A stretch of 64,000 bases of DNA from assembly GCF_018866325.1 (NCBI RefSeq), contig NZ_CP076457.1, forward strand, positions 7,165,001-7,229,000, written 5' to 3'. The translations under genes were made by a program, and so were the position numbers. The notes under the pieces are model-generated. The model made no database searches and was not told the DNA's origin. It was given only the letters and a program-made list of their open reading frames with translations. The DNA is from Streptomyces sp. YPW6 (GTDB lineage: Bacteria > Actinomycetota > Actinomycetes > Streptomycetales > Streptomycetaceae). Numbering within the stretch: the first letter of the stretch is position 1; each line of letters starts with the position of its first letter. Shown here piece after piece: positions 8,937 to 17,298 of this stretch.

Positions 8937-9650
8937 ATGACGGACACGACCGCCGAACCGCCGCCGGACCCCGACCACCACCTCGCCTACCGCGCCTGCC
9001 GGCTGAACATCACCCGACTCGTCACCTCGGGCCCGTCGGTCGCGGAAGTGCCCGTGCCGACCTGCCCCGGCTGGAGTGTGCGCGATCTCGTCGGGCACCT
9101 CGTCCTGGTCTGCCGGATGGCCGTCGACGAGGCGCCGGGTGAGATCAGCGAACCCCCACCTCCGCCTCCCGGCATACCGATCGACGAACTCGTCGCCACC
9201 TGGGCCGTGCTGGAGGAGCGGCTGCCGGACGTCCTGCCGCGCGCGGACCGGCTGCGTCGCCGCATCCTCCCGCTCGACGCGCTCTCGCACGAGCTCGACC
9301 TCCGTACGGCCCTGGGGCTGCCGCCGCCCGAAAGGTCCCCCGCCCTCGCCGACGCGCTGGATCTCGCCGTCATGGGCTTCACGCTGTCGCTGCACGGCCA
9401 CGGCCTGCCGGCACTGCGCGTCCGGACGCCCGACCGGGAGTGGACGGCCGGGCAGGGCGAACCCGCCGTCACACTGCGCGGCGAGAGCCTGGAGGTCTTT
9501 CGCGCGCTGACCGGGCGCCGTACGGTCCGGCAGATCGGCGAGCTGTCCTGGAGCGCCTCGCCGGCGCCATGGCTGCCCGCGTTCACGTGGGGCCCCTTCA
9601 CTCCGGCGACGCGCACCGTCGAGGAGGCGGCGCCCCTCGCTTCGGCGTAA
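8937..9650 (+). CDS. mycothiol-dependent maleylpyruvate isomerase-like (DinB fold) protein
   Basis: 237-aa protein with an MDMPI N-terminal domain. The conserved start PTCPGWSVRDLVGHL carries one metal-ligand His; DALSHELDLRTALG carries the second His/Glu set, as in mycothiol S-transferases of the DinB fold. These enzymes use mycothiol for detoxification or isomerisation in the cytoplasm; the actual substrate is not predictable. It follows the AhpD-like gene on the same strand. A strong hairpin (9668-9713) ends the unit. Confidence 0.82.
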   Translation: MTDTTAEPPPDPDHHLAYRACRLNITRLVTSGPSVAEVPVPTCPGWSVRDLVGHLVLVCRMAVDEAPGEISEPPPPPPGIPIDELVATWAVLEERLPDVLPRADRLRRRILPLDALSHELDLRTALGLPPPERSPALADALDLAVMGFTLSLHGHGLPALRVRTPDREWTAGQGEPAVTLRGESLEVFRALTGRRTVRQIGELSWSASPAPWLPAFTWGPFTPATRTVEEAAPLASA

Positions 9651-9667
9651 CTCCGTCCCTCCCGCAC

Positions 9668-9713
9668 CCGGTGACGGCCGCCGCCCCGCACGCCGGGTGG
9701 CGGCCGTCACCGG
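9668..9713. terminator. bidirectional hairpin terminator
   Basis: Perfect 15-bp stem (9668-9682 with 9699-9713) and a 16-nt loop, between the convergent DinB-fold and UbiB-family genes. No U-tract, as is common for GC-rich actinomycete terminators. Confidence 0.7.
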
Positions 9714-9746
9714 AGCGAGGCCCCGGATTCCCGCGGGGCCGCTCCC

Positions 9747-11090
9747 TCAGCCCGCGTTCTCCAGCCGGCGGCGGCGCTCCCCGGCGGGGCGGCCGGACGC
9801 CGCGCGGAACACGATGGGGCGGGCGATGGCCTGGAAGTCCACGTCGGGGTCGAGGCGGCGGACCGTCTGCTCCACCATGAGGAGCGCGAGGAGCGGGAAC
9901 ACGAACTCCGACGAGGCGTAGATGCCGTTGCGCCGCTGGCTGGCGAACAGTTCGGTGGAGAAGGCGATCAGGTCGAAGTCGCGGGCGGTGGTGCCGCCGT
10001 ACCGGCCGACGAGGCGGGTCATGTCCGCGGTGAAGGCGGCGGTGTCGCTGCGCCGGTCGACCTGTTCGGCGCTGGCCAGGACCGCTTCGGCGCACCGGGG
10101 GCCGTTGCGGAAGCCGAGGTTGAGGAAGAACAGGGCCAGGTTCTCCCGTACGACTTCGGGGACGCGGTAGACGAATCCGGCGTCGAGGACGACCACGGAA
10201 CCGGTGCGGGTCAGGCGCAGGTTGCCGGGGTGCAGGTCGCAGTGGACCAGTCCGGTGCAGAACAGCATCTCGAAGACGGCCCGGAGCGTCTGGTCGGCGA
10301 GGGCCCGGCGACGCTCCTGGCTCAACTCGCTCACCTCGACGTGGTCGCGCACCCCGGGCACGAAGTCCATCACCACGCAGGCGTCCGAGCACAGCGCGCT
10401 CACCGGCGCGGGTACGGCGACGAACGTGAGGGTGGAGAGGTCGTCGCGGAGCAGGGCGAGGTTGCGCGCCTCGGTGCCGAGGTCGAGCTGGCGCAGCACA
10501 CTCGCCCCGACGGCCTGCGCCATGCCCGCGAGCGGGGCTCCGCGCAGCCCCGGCAGACGGCCCGCGAGCGCGAAGACCGTGCTGAGGATGGCGACATCGC
10601 GGCGGACCGTGTCGGTGATGCCGGGGCGGCGGAGCTTGACGGCCACCTGGGTCCCGTCGCTGAGCCGGGCCGGATAGACGCAGGCGATGCTGCCCGATCC
10701 CAGGGGTTCGGGACGGAAATCGGTCAGCATCTCGGCTCGCCCCGGGCCGAGATGTGCGGCCAGCACCCGGTGGACGTCCTGGGTGCGCATGGGTTCGACG
10801 CTGTCGTGAAGGCGTTTGAGCGCCGCGCAGGCGCGAGGCGGCAGGACGTCCTCGCGGGTGCTGGCTATCTGGGCGAACTTGATGAAGGCCGGGCCCAGCC
10901 GCTCGACGATCCGGGAGAGCTCCTCGGGCCAGTCGGCGGCGGTGGTGGGCCGTCCACGCAGCCGCCGCCAGGAGTGTCGTACCAGGTGGCGGGCAGTGCC
11001 GGCGGAGACGGTCGACAGGATCCGGCCCAGGCGCAGCAGGGCCGCTGTGGTGGTCACGGAAGGCAGATCAGGACGTTCAGCTCGCTCCAT
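9747..11090 (-). CDS. UbiB/ABC1 family atypical kinase
   Basis: 447-aa member of the ABC1/UbiB/AarF atypical kinase-like family, which is linked to quinone and lipid metabolism. The family KxGQ loop appears as KFAQ (LGPAFIKFAQIAS, near residue 70). The ATP-lysine region is VAVKLRRPG, the catalytic loop is HCDLHPGN (283-290) and the metal-binding DFG is replaced by DAG in VVLDAGF. These changes fit the ADCK/UbiB group but the KFAQ variant is less usual. The C-terminus lacks the two membrane helices of UbiB. It is divergent from the unknown gene at 11236 and may share a control region with it (11136-11168). Confidence 0.85.
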   Translation of the reverse strand: MERAERPDLPSVTTTAALLRLGRILSTVSAGTARHLVRHSWRRLRGRPTTAADWPEELSRIVERLGPAFIKFAQIASTREDVLPPRACAALKRLHDSVEPMRTQDVHRVLAAHLGPGRAEMLTDFRPEPLGSGSIACVYPARLSDGTQVAVKLRRPGITDTVRRDVAILSTVFALAGRLPGLRGAPLAGMAQAVGASVLRQLDLGTEARNLALLRDDLSTLTFVAVPAPVSALCSDACVVMDFVPGVRDHVEVSELSQERRRALADQTLRAVFEMLFCTGLVHCDLHPGNLRLTRTGSVVVLDAGFVYRVPEVVRENLALFFLNLGFRNGPRCAEAVLASAEQVDRRSDTAAFTADMTRLVGRYGGTTARDFDLIAFSTELFASQRRNGIYASSEFVFPLLALLMVEQTVRRLDPDVDFQAIARPIVFRAASGRPAGERRRRLENAG

Positions 11091-11135
11091 ATGGCCACAC
11101 GTTCCTTAAGTTGATGATCTACGGACCCCAGTATC

Positions 11136-11168
11136 TGTCAAGTGATCCCGGGATGCACGTCCTTGACA
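11136..11168. promoter_or_regulatory. inverted repeat with back-to-back TTGACA elements
   Basis: TGTCAAG at 11136-11142 and CTTGACA at 11162-11168 form a 7-bp inverted repeat in the 145-nt divergent gap. Each arm contains TTGACA, a -35 consensus, pointing outward toward its own gene. On the plus strand an A/T-rich segment with TATAGC (11191-11196) follows, although the spacing is longer than ideal. The arrangement suggests divergent promoters under a shared regulator. Confidence 0.5.
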
Positions 11169-11235
11169 GGCTCATGTGACTTAGTTTTCATATAGCTACC
11201 TCGCATGGGGTGCACTACCTAACTGCGGAGGAAAC

Positions 11236-12432
11236 ATGACCCAATCGATCGAATCCCGGATGCAGGAAGGCCTGGTGGCCCTCACGCCGCCGCCGGCCGC
11301 CCGGTACAACGACCCCGCGGAGTACCTGGACTTCGCCCGGCCGATCACCGAGAAGTTCCTGCCGTACGACACCCGTAGCGACAGCGAGCTCCGGGAGGTC
11401 ACGGAAGGGCACGAGAGCCCCCTGGAGCGCGAGCGCGCGCTCTGGGAGCTCGCCGACCGCAACCCGGAGGAGAGCCTGGCGTTCATCTCCGACACCATCG
11501 CCACCGAGAAGGACCGCCTGGTTCGTTCGGGGGCGCTGTGGCTGGCCCTGCGTTCGGCCGGTCCGCGGGCTCTGGGCGTCTTCGAGAAGTACGCCACGGA
11601 CGACGACCCCGAGGTGGCCGACTGGGCGCGCGTGCTCACCGGTGACATCACCGGCGTGAAGCAGCCGCGGGTGTACAACGAGGCCGAGGTCGAGGAGACC
11701 GGGTACTTCGACCAGACGGTGCCGCTCATCATCGGCGGCCGGGTCGTCATCATGACCCCCGGCGTCGGTGCGGTCCGCGCGGTGCTCTCGCCGTTGTGGT
11801 TCGACTCCATCCTCGGCCGGGTGCTCGCGAGCACCAACGTCGAGACGATCCGGACCGACCTCACGGTCGAGAAGGAGCTCAAGGGCCTGAACGAGGACGG
11901 CTCGTGCCACTACGAGATCTTCCCGTTCCGCGGACTGAGCGTCGAGTACGACGGCAACAACCTGGAGCACAACTACCTGTCCGAGACGCTGCGTCCGTTC
12001 TACCCGAGCGGATTCGTCGGCAAGGGCGAGATGGTCGAGGTGCCCGTCTCGCTCGGCCGTATCGCGCTGACCTCGCTCGCCCGCAAGGGTGACGTGGCCA
12101 TCCAGGGCGACGGTCCGCGTGCGCAGCGCCTGCGCGACGCCGACATGCCGTTCGTGGAGAGCGTGCGCGGCCGCTACTACGGCTGGGCCGCGGTCAACCT
12201 CGACCGGACCTTCGACCGTGGCATCGTCGGCGCCGGCGACGTGCAGCTGTCGAACCCGACGGACCCGATCGCGGGCCCGATGACCAACGCCAAGCTGTAC
12301 GGCACGTTCCGCGGCAAGACGGGTGACTACACCGGCGCGGGCCGCTACACCCTGAACTCGATCAAGTGCCACGGCCGTCCCGACGGCAAAATCGACGTGG
12401 TCCAGGGCGGTGCCGAGCTGGCCGCCGAGTGA
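11236..12432 (+). CDS. unassigned 398-aa protein, helical repeat N-terminus
   Basis: Not recognised. Residues about 50-150 are Leu/Ala/Glu-rich helices (for example ALWELADRNPEESLAFI and ALWLALRSAGPRALGVF) resembling HEAT-like pairs. The C-terminal 230 residues look beta-rich, with glycines, aromatic residues and two cysteines, and no signal peptide or membrane helix. The GCGGAGGAAAC site 5 nt before ATG 11236, a -35-like TTGACA upstream and a 14-bp terminator after the stop suggest a well-expressed single-gene unit. It sits at the left side of the region leading to the polyketide cassette, but a link is not shown. Confidence 0.8.
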   Translation: MTQSIESRMQEGLVALTPPPAARYNDPAEYLDFARPITEKFLPYDTRSDSELREVTEGHESPLERERALWELADRNPEESLAFISDTIATEKDRLVRSGALWLALRSAGPRALGVFEKYATDDDPEVADWARVLTGDITGVKQPRVYNEAEVEETGYFDQTVPLIIGGRVVIMTPGVGAVRAVLSPLWFDSILGRVLASTNVETIRTDLTVEKELKGLNEDGSCHYEIFPFRGLSVEYDGNNLEHNYLSETLRPFYPSGFVGKGEMVEVPVSLGRIALTSLARKGDVAIQGDGPRAQRLRDADMPFVESVRGRYYGWAAVNLDRTFDRGIVGAGDVQLSNPTDPIAGPMTNAKLYGTFRGKTGDYTGAGRYTLNSIKCHGRPDGKIDVVQGGAELAAE

Positions 12433-12449
12433 CCTGAGTCCTGAGACGG

Positions 12450-12482
12450 CGGTGCGCCCCCACCTCACGTGGGGGCGCACCG
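12450..12482. terminator. hairpin terminator
   Basis: Perfect 14-bp stem (12450-12463 with 12469-12482) and a 5-nt CTCAC loop, 17 nt after the stop of the unassigned gene. It is also positioned to end the convergent HxlR transcript. Confidence 0.75.
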
Positions 12483-12556
12483 TCGTGTGGTGGCCCGGCC
12501 GGGGGCCCCGAAACGGGCGGGGCGAGCCCGCGGGCCGGGCCGCCGTCCCGGGGAGG

Positions 12557-13201
12557 TCAGTCCAGGCCGAGCATCAGCGAGCAGCGGAGCACGGCGTCCG
12601 GCTCTCCCTTGATCCGGACGTCACCGGTGGCGAGCGCCTGGAACGGGGACAGCATGCGAGCGCCCACCCGGACGAACGTGCCGGCGTCGCACTCGATGGT
12701 CAGCGAGGGCTCGGCCACCGCGCCGCGCTCGAAGGACACCCGGCCGTCACGCACCAGGATCTGAAAGGTCTGGTCGCTGACCCGGAACTCGTAGACCTCG
12801 TCCACCTGGGGAACGGCGTCGTCGACGATCATCGCCTGCACCGCGAGGAATCCCCACTCGGCGCGGGTCGCCCCGTCGGCATCCGATGCGTCGAGGAACT
12901 TCAGCCCCCAGCGCGCCAGCGTGAGGACGGGTTCGCGCAGTTCCTGCCCGGAGTCGGTGAGCCGGTAGAGGCGGGCGCGTCCGTCGTCGGCCACCGACGT
13001 CTGCTCGACCAGGCCGTGATCGCCCAGCATCCGCAGCCGATCGGTCAGCAGGTTGGGCCCGATCCCGGGGAGATTCTCCAGCAGGCCTTTGAAGCGGGCG
13101 GGGCCGATCAGCAACTCCCGCACGATGAGGAGGGTCCACCGCTCGCCGATGATGTCCAGCCCGGCAGCCAGACCGCAGAACTGCCCGTAGTCCCGTTTCA
13201 C
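12557..13201 (-). CDS. HxlR-type regulator with C-terminal SCP2-like domain
   Basis: 214-aa regulator. Residues about 5-100 are an HxlR winged helix: GLDIIGERWTLLIVREL, RFKGLLENLPGIGPNLLTDRL and HGLVEQ are standard. The remaining ~110 residues are not part of a normal ~110-aa HxlR protein; they end in a sterol-carrier-like module (IECDAGTFVRVGARMLSPFQALATGDVRIKG is residues about 175-205), seen in a subset of actinomycete HxlR proteins and possibly a ligand pocket. GTG at 13201 has AAAGGAGGCC upstream. A TTACT/AGTAA dyad lies just ahead (13213-13234). It converges with the unassigned gene and is divergent from the DUF1428-like/MFS operon, which it may control. Confidence 0.85.
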   Translation of the reverse strand: MKRDYGQFCGLAAGLDIIGERWTLLIVRELLIGPARFKGLLENLPGIGPNLLTDRLRMLGDHGLVEQTSVADDGRARLYRLTDSGQELREPVLTLARWGLKFLDASDADGATRAEWGFLAVQAMIVDDAVPQVDEVYEFRVSDQTFQILVRDGRVSFERGAVAEPSLTIECDAGTFVRVGARMLSPFQALATGDVRIKGEPDAVLRCSLMLGLD

Positions 13202-13700
13202 AGCGGCCTCCTTTACTCTCGTTGTCGATAGTAACATTCGTGCTTCTTACAAGGGAGTGCGAAGGGGCAGGTGGGCCGGGCCGAGGGCCGGTCCGAGGAG
13301 CCCGCGAGGTGGGGCCGTACCGGGGGTCGGAGCCGACGGAAGAAGCGGGGGCGGGCCGGGCCGCCGCGCGGCCGGGGCGGGGGCGGGCCGGGTCGGACAG
13401 GCCTGAGCGTGCTCTTTCCCCATCAGTGCTGCTGGGTAGGGAGATTGAGCTGCCGATCGGGCGCGGGTCGGCTCCTGCCCCGCCGCGTCGCAGGTGGGTC
13501 GGGGCGGTCGCCTTACGGTTGCTCCGGCGTGACGGGCAGCCGCCTGCCGTGCGTTCGCACAGCCGTCGAGCGGCGGGAGCCGCCGCCCTGCGGGGGTGTG
13601 GGCGGGAGGCGTGATCCTTGCCACTCACTACGTATTCGTATAGCCTCCTGCCGGACAGCTCGATTCCCAGGCCCCCATTTCGGGGCCAGATCTCGCTGGG
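13202..13700. promoter_or_regulatory. long divergent control region with HxlR-proximal dyad
   Basis: About 500 nt without a supported gene. Near the HxlR start, TTACT (13213-13217) and AGTAA (13230-13234) form a dyad in an A/T-rich patch, a plausible autoregulatory site. The middle is extremely GC-rich. Near the right end, TTGCCA (13618-13623) and TATAGC (13639-13644), 15 nt apart, could be a weak promoter for the rightward operon. Confidence 0.4.
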
Positions 13701-14147
13701 GTGGTGGATTCCGTGTATCTCATCTGGTTCCTGCACAGGGTGCCCAGGTCACGCGAAGAGGATTTCCGCACTGTCGTCCACGACGCCGTAGAAGTTTTCC
13801 GGCGGCACGGTGCCATTGGCGGCACGGTGATGGAGGTGAGCGATCCCAAGGCGAAATACGGCTGCTCGGACATCGCCTCCGGTGTCGACGTGGCGCCGGA
13901 CGAGGTGCTCTACGCGGAGCTCACCTACTTCCACGACCGGGCGCACTACGACGAGGTCATGCCGAGGGTCGACGCCGACCCCGAGTTGGCGGAGCTCTAC
14001 GAGAAGCTCGTGAACACGGTCGACATCTCACGAATTCTCCGCAGCGAGATGAGCACGGTATTCGAGCTCTTGAACACCGAGGAGTACGCCAAGTACCGGC
14101 GTACTCCGCACAGGCATTGGCATCCGGCACATCAGGAGACAGCGTGA
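13701..14147 (+). CDS. DUF1428-like protein (dimeric alpha/beta barrel)
   Basis: 148-aa protein. The layout, with a strand LIWFLHRVP, a helix with HDAVEVFRRHGAIGG, then a hydrophobic strand and a KV-ADPELAEL-like segment (VDADPELAELYEK), resembles DUF1428/dimeric alpha-beta barrel proteins. Function is unknown; such folds include small-molecule binders. The start is uncertain: GTG at 13701 or 13704, with no strong ribosome site. Its stop overlaps the GTG of the MFS gene by 4 nt, so the two are translationally coupled. Confidence 0.6.
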   Translation: MVDSVYLIWFLHRVPRSREEDFRTVVHDAVEVFRRHGAIGGTVMEVSDPKAKYGCSDIASGVDVAPDEVLYAELTYFHDRAHYDEVMPRVDADPELAELYEKLVNTVDISRILRSEMSTVFELLNTEEYAKYRRTPHRHWHPAHQETA

Positions 14148-15421
14148 CGACGGAACACCAGGGTGGAAATGAATCGGCGTTAGCCGAACCCTCATGGAAC
14201 TTACGGGCCGTCACCTGGTTGTCCGGCACCCAGTTCTTCATGTTCGGCATCGCCATCGGCGTGATGACGGTCGCCTGGGCGGAGGTCATCCGCTCCCTCG
14301 ACCTGAGTGACGGGTTCTTCGGCACCGCGCACCTGCTGTTGCCGGTCGTCGGGCTCGTGACCCTGCTCGCCGCCAAGCGGATCTACCGCTACCTGGACCA
14401 CCGCTGGATCGGCATCTACGGCCAACTCGCCCTCATCGGGCTGCTCGTGATGCTGGCGGTGAGCGACCACTTCGTCGGTCTGCTGATCGCCTTCGTCCTC
14501 GCCGGACTCGGGTCCGCGCTGGTCGACACCGCGACCAACAGCGTGTTCATGGAGATCCAGGCCCGCGGCGGCCGCGAAGTGATGAACATGATGTACGCGA
14601 TCAACAGCGGCGGCACGGTGATCAGCGCCCTGGGCGCCGGCGCCCTGATCAGCATGGGGATGGACTACCGCTGGGTCGCCGTGCTGTTCGCCGTCGTCAT
14701 GGCGCCGGTGCTCCTCGCCTCCTTCGTGATCATGTACCCGCCGGTCAACCAGGACGAGCCGGAAGAGGCGCCGGGTGTCGCGGAGGCCGAGGGCGATGTC
14801 GGTCTGCTCAAGCTGATGCGCAACCCGCTGTTCCGCGTGGTCTTCGTCATGACCGTCCTCGGCATCGCGGTCGAGAGCATCGTGCAGGTGTGGTCGGTCA
14901 TCTACGTCGACCAACTCCTCGACGCCCCCATCGTCTACGGCGGCGCCGCCTTCGCCCTCTTCAGCCTCACGATGATGATCGGCCGCATGATCAACGCGTG
15001 GCTGGTGGCCGCCCTCGGCATCCGTAAGTCGTTCCTGATCTCCGCGGTCGGAACCGCCCTGTCGGGGGGACTGCTGATGGCGGCCCTCGACCTGTGGCTG
15101 TCCGTCTTCGCCTTCCTGCTCATGGGCATCGCCATCGCCGGCGTACAGCCCACCTGCCTCAGCGCCGCGGCCCGGGTGGCGCCGAGCCGCGTCAACATCG
15201 TCGCGGCGGCCATGATGGTGCCCGCCTACGCCGCGTTCATCGCGACGCCGACGGCCTACGGCTGGCTCTCCGACGCCACCTCCCTCAACGTCGCCATGGT
15301 GCTGGTCGTCGCCGCGGGCGTCGGGGTCGGCGTGCTCGCCCTGAGCCGTCCGATCGCGGCGGCCGACCGGGCGGCGGCTCCGGCCGAGCCCGGGGACTCC
15401 ACGCTCGCCGCCCAGACCTGA
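14144..15421 (+). CDS. MFS transporter
   Basis: 425-aa major facilitator superfamily protein with about twelve helices. The two halves are joined by a cytoplasmic loop near residue 210 (NQDEPEEAPGVAEAEG). The N-terminal half has a YRYLDHRW loop between helices 2 and 3. GTG at 14144 overlaps the preceding stop (GTGA) and has CAGGAGAC upstream. Context (an operon with SRPBCC, SDR and methyltransferase genes, 5 kb from an enediyne-type cassette) makes small-molecule efflux the likely role, but substrate is not shown. Confidence 0.88.
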   Translation: MTTEHQGGNESALAEPSWNLRAVTWLSGTQFFMFGIAIGVMTVAWAEVIRSLDLSDGFFGTAHLLLPVVGLVTLLAAKRIYRYLDHRWIGIYGQLALIGLLVMLAVSDHFVGLLIAFVLAGLGSALVDTATNSVFMEIQARGGREVMNMMYAINSGGTVISALGAGALISMGMDYRWVAVLFAVVMAPVLLASFVIMYPPVNQDEPEEAPGVAEAEGDVGLLKLMRNPLFRVVFVMTVLGIAVESIVQVWSVIYVDQLLDAPIVYGGAAFALFSLTMMIGRMINAWLVAALGIRKSFLISAVGTALSGGLLMAALDLWLSVFAFLLMGIAIAGVQPTCLSAAARVAPSRVNIVAAAMMVPAYAAFIATPTAYGWLSDATSLNVAMVLVVAAGVGVGVLALSRPIAAADRAAAPAEPGDSTLAAQT

Positions 15422-15505
15422 GGTCCCTGCCGAGTCCCGCCCGTACGCCTCCACCCCGCCCGGCCCGCGCACTCCCCTCCCCGCCCACGCACAGAAGCGG
15501 AGTTC

Positions 15506-16018
15506 ATGATGAGCGGATCGCTCAGCGCCCTCGGAACGGCATCGCGCACGGCACGCACGGCGACGCTGGACCGGGTTCTTCCGGCGCCGCCCGACGAGGT
15601 GTGGCGGGCCTGGACCGAACCGGACCGGCTGCCGCACTGGTTCGGTCCGGTCCTCAAGGGGATACCGGGGCCCGACGTGGAGTACGTCCTCGAAGGCCGC
15701 GGTGAGCACGGCGACACCATCGTCTGCCGTGTCCTCACCTGGGAGCCGTCCACCCGGCTGCGGGTGACCTGGCGCTACACCGGCGAGACCGACTCCGAGC
15801 TGCGGCTGGACCTCACGCCCACCGACGACGGCGGTACCCGGCTGCTCCTGGAGCACGTCGGGTTCGGCCCGGAGGCCGACCCGGTCGACTACGCGGCCGG
15901 CTGGCACATGTACACCGACAACCTGGAAGCACACCTCGCGGGCACCCCCGGCGTGGCGGACTCCGACGCGCGCTGGATGGAACTGATGCCCGTCTACGCG
16001 GCGGCGTCCGCCGACTGA
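15506..16018 (+). CDS. SRPBCC (AHSA1/START-like) domain protein 1
   Basis: 170-aa single-domain protein of the SRPBCC superfamily, AHSA1 branch. It shows RVLPAPPDEVWRAWTEPDRL at the first strand/helix, then a typical GRGEHGDTIVCRVLTWEPSTRLRVTW beta region (residues about 72-97) and the long C-terminal helix DYAAGWHMYTDNLEAHLAG. The fold makes a deep hydrophobic cavity. The calicheamicin self-sacrifice protein CalC has the same fold, which is relevant this close to an enediyne cassette; this is inference from fold only. ATG ATG at 15506/15509 follows AAGCGGAG. A second SRPBCC gene lies 37 nt downstream. Confidence 0.85.
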   Translation: MMSGSLSALGTASRTARTATLDRVLPAPPDEVWRAWTEPDRLPHWFGPVLKGIPGPDVEYVLEGRGEHGDTIVCRVLTWEPSTRLRVTWRYTGETDSELRLDLTPTDDGGTRLLLEHVGFGPEADPVDYAAGWHMYTDNLEAHLAGTPGVADSDARWMELMPVYAAASAD

Positions 16019-16055
16019 ACCCACCGAACAGAACAGAGCAAGGAGCAAGCACTCC

Positions 16056-16526
16056 ATGAGCACCACCGACGAGAACGGCACCCCTCAGGAAGCCGTTCAG
16101 GTCCCCGACATCCTGCACTCCACACTGGTCCGCGCGGCTCCCGAAGCCGTGTTCGAGCTGCTGTCCAGCGGTACGGGCTGGGACAAGTGGTTCACCGACG
16201 GCTCGGTCTTCGGCCCGGCCGAGGGCAGCCCGGTGCACCTGGTCTGGCGCGGCTGGACCGACGACGGCAGCGATGTCACCGACGACGGTGTGGTCATGGA
16301 GTGCGTGCCCGACGAACGCTTCGCGTTCACCTGGGGCACCCCGCCCTCGCTGGTCACCTTCACCACCGCCGAGCATCCCGACGGGACCTGGCTCACGGTC
16401 GTGGAGACGGGCCTGCCGCAGACCGCGGCCGGTCTCGCCCGGTACGGAGAGTGCGCGCCCGGATGGGGCGAGGCCCTCACGCTCGTCCGCTGCTACGCCG
16501 AACACGGAATCCGCCTGTCCACCTGA
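16056..16526 (+). CDS. SRPBCC (AHSA1/START-like) domain protein 2
   Basis: 156-aa SRPBCC protein, AHSA1 branch, distinct in sequence from the preceding one. Landmarks are LVRAAPEAVFELLSSGTGWDKWF at the N-terminus (residues about 24-46), DDGVVMECVPDERFAFTW in the sheet, and a C-terminal helix with YGECAPGWGEALTLVR. AAGGAGCAAGC precedes the ATG at 16056. Being paired with another SRPBCC gene in the same operon it could bind or sequester a hydrophobic metabolite, act as a cyclase-type enzyme, or be a CalC-like resistance protein. The sequence does not decide between these. Confidence 0.85.
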   Translation: MSTTDENGTPQEAVQVPDILHSTLVRAAPEAVFELLSSGTGWDKWFTDGSVFGPAEGSPVHLVWRGWTDDGSDVTDDGVVMECVPDERFAFTWGTPPSLVTFTTAEHPDGTWLTVVETGLPQTAAGLARYGECAPGWGEALTLVRCYAEHGIRLST

Positions 16527-16563
16527 GCGGGGCGCCGCCCCGCCGACACAGGAGCTGATGTTC

Positions 16564-17298
16564 ATGACCGATCCACGCACCCCCTCGCGCGTCGCTCTGG
16601 TCACCGGCGCCAGTACGGGGCTGGGCGAGACCCTCGCGGAATTCCTCGCCGACGCCGGCTGGCGGCTGGTGCTCACCGCCCGCACGGAGGCCGACCTGGC
16701 GGCGGTCGCCAAGCGGCTCACCGACCGGGGGACCACCGTCCTCGCGGTGGCGGGGGACGTGGGGGACGCCGAGCACCGGGAGCGGCTGATCGCCGAGGCC
16801 GGCTCGCTCGGCCGCCTGGACTGGCTCGTGAACAACGCCTCCCAGATGGGGGTCAGCCCCATCAGGCCGCTCCTTGACCACCCGGTCGACACGTTCGAGA
16901 AGGTGCTCCGCACCAATGTGGTGGCTCCCGTGGCACTGGCGCAGCTCGCGCTGCCGCTGCTGCGGGAGTCCAGCGGCCTGGTGGTCAACCTGTCCAGCGA
17001 GGCAGCCGTGGACGTGTTCCCGTGCGCGGGGATCTACGGGGCCAGCAAGGCCGCCCTCGACCAGGCCTCACGCATCATCGCGGCGGAACTGGCCGACACC
17101 GGCGTAGGGGTCACGTCCGTCGACCCGGGCGGCATCCGCACGCGCGGCTACGCCGAGGCGGAGCCCGGATTCGACCTCACGGGCGTACCGACCCCGGACG
17201 TGACACTGCCGTTCTGGAAGTGGCTCATGGGGACCTCTTCCGCGGAGGTCTCCGGCCGGCGGTACCTGGCGCAGGCCGGCCCGTGGGACGCCCGGTGA
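16564..17298 (+). CDS. short-chain dehydrogenase/reductase
   Basis: 244-aa NAD(P)-dependent SDR, cytoplasmic. Cofactor motif TGASTGLG near the N-terminus, NNAS structural motif, catalytic Ser in VNLSSEA and the Tyr-Lys pair in YGASK are all present. ATG at 16564 is preferred because CAGGAG is 9 nt upstream; an ATG at 16558 is too close to that site. Its stop overlaps the start of the methyltransferase gene (GTGA). Substrate unknown; it is part of the MFS-SRPBCC-methyltransferase run. Confidence 0.9.
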   Translation: MTDPRTPSRVALVTGASTGLGETLAEFLADAGWRLVLTARTEADLAAVAKRLTDRGTTVLAVAGDVGDAEHRERLIAEAGSLGRLDWLVNNASQMGVSPIRPLLDHPVDTFEKVLRTNVVAPVALAQLALPLLRESSGLVVNLSSEAAVDVFPCAGIYGASKAALDQASRIIAAELADTGVGVTSVDPGGIRTRGYAEAEPGFDLTGVPTPDVTLPFWKWLMGTSSAEVSGRRYLAQAGPWDAR

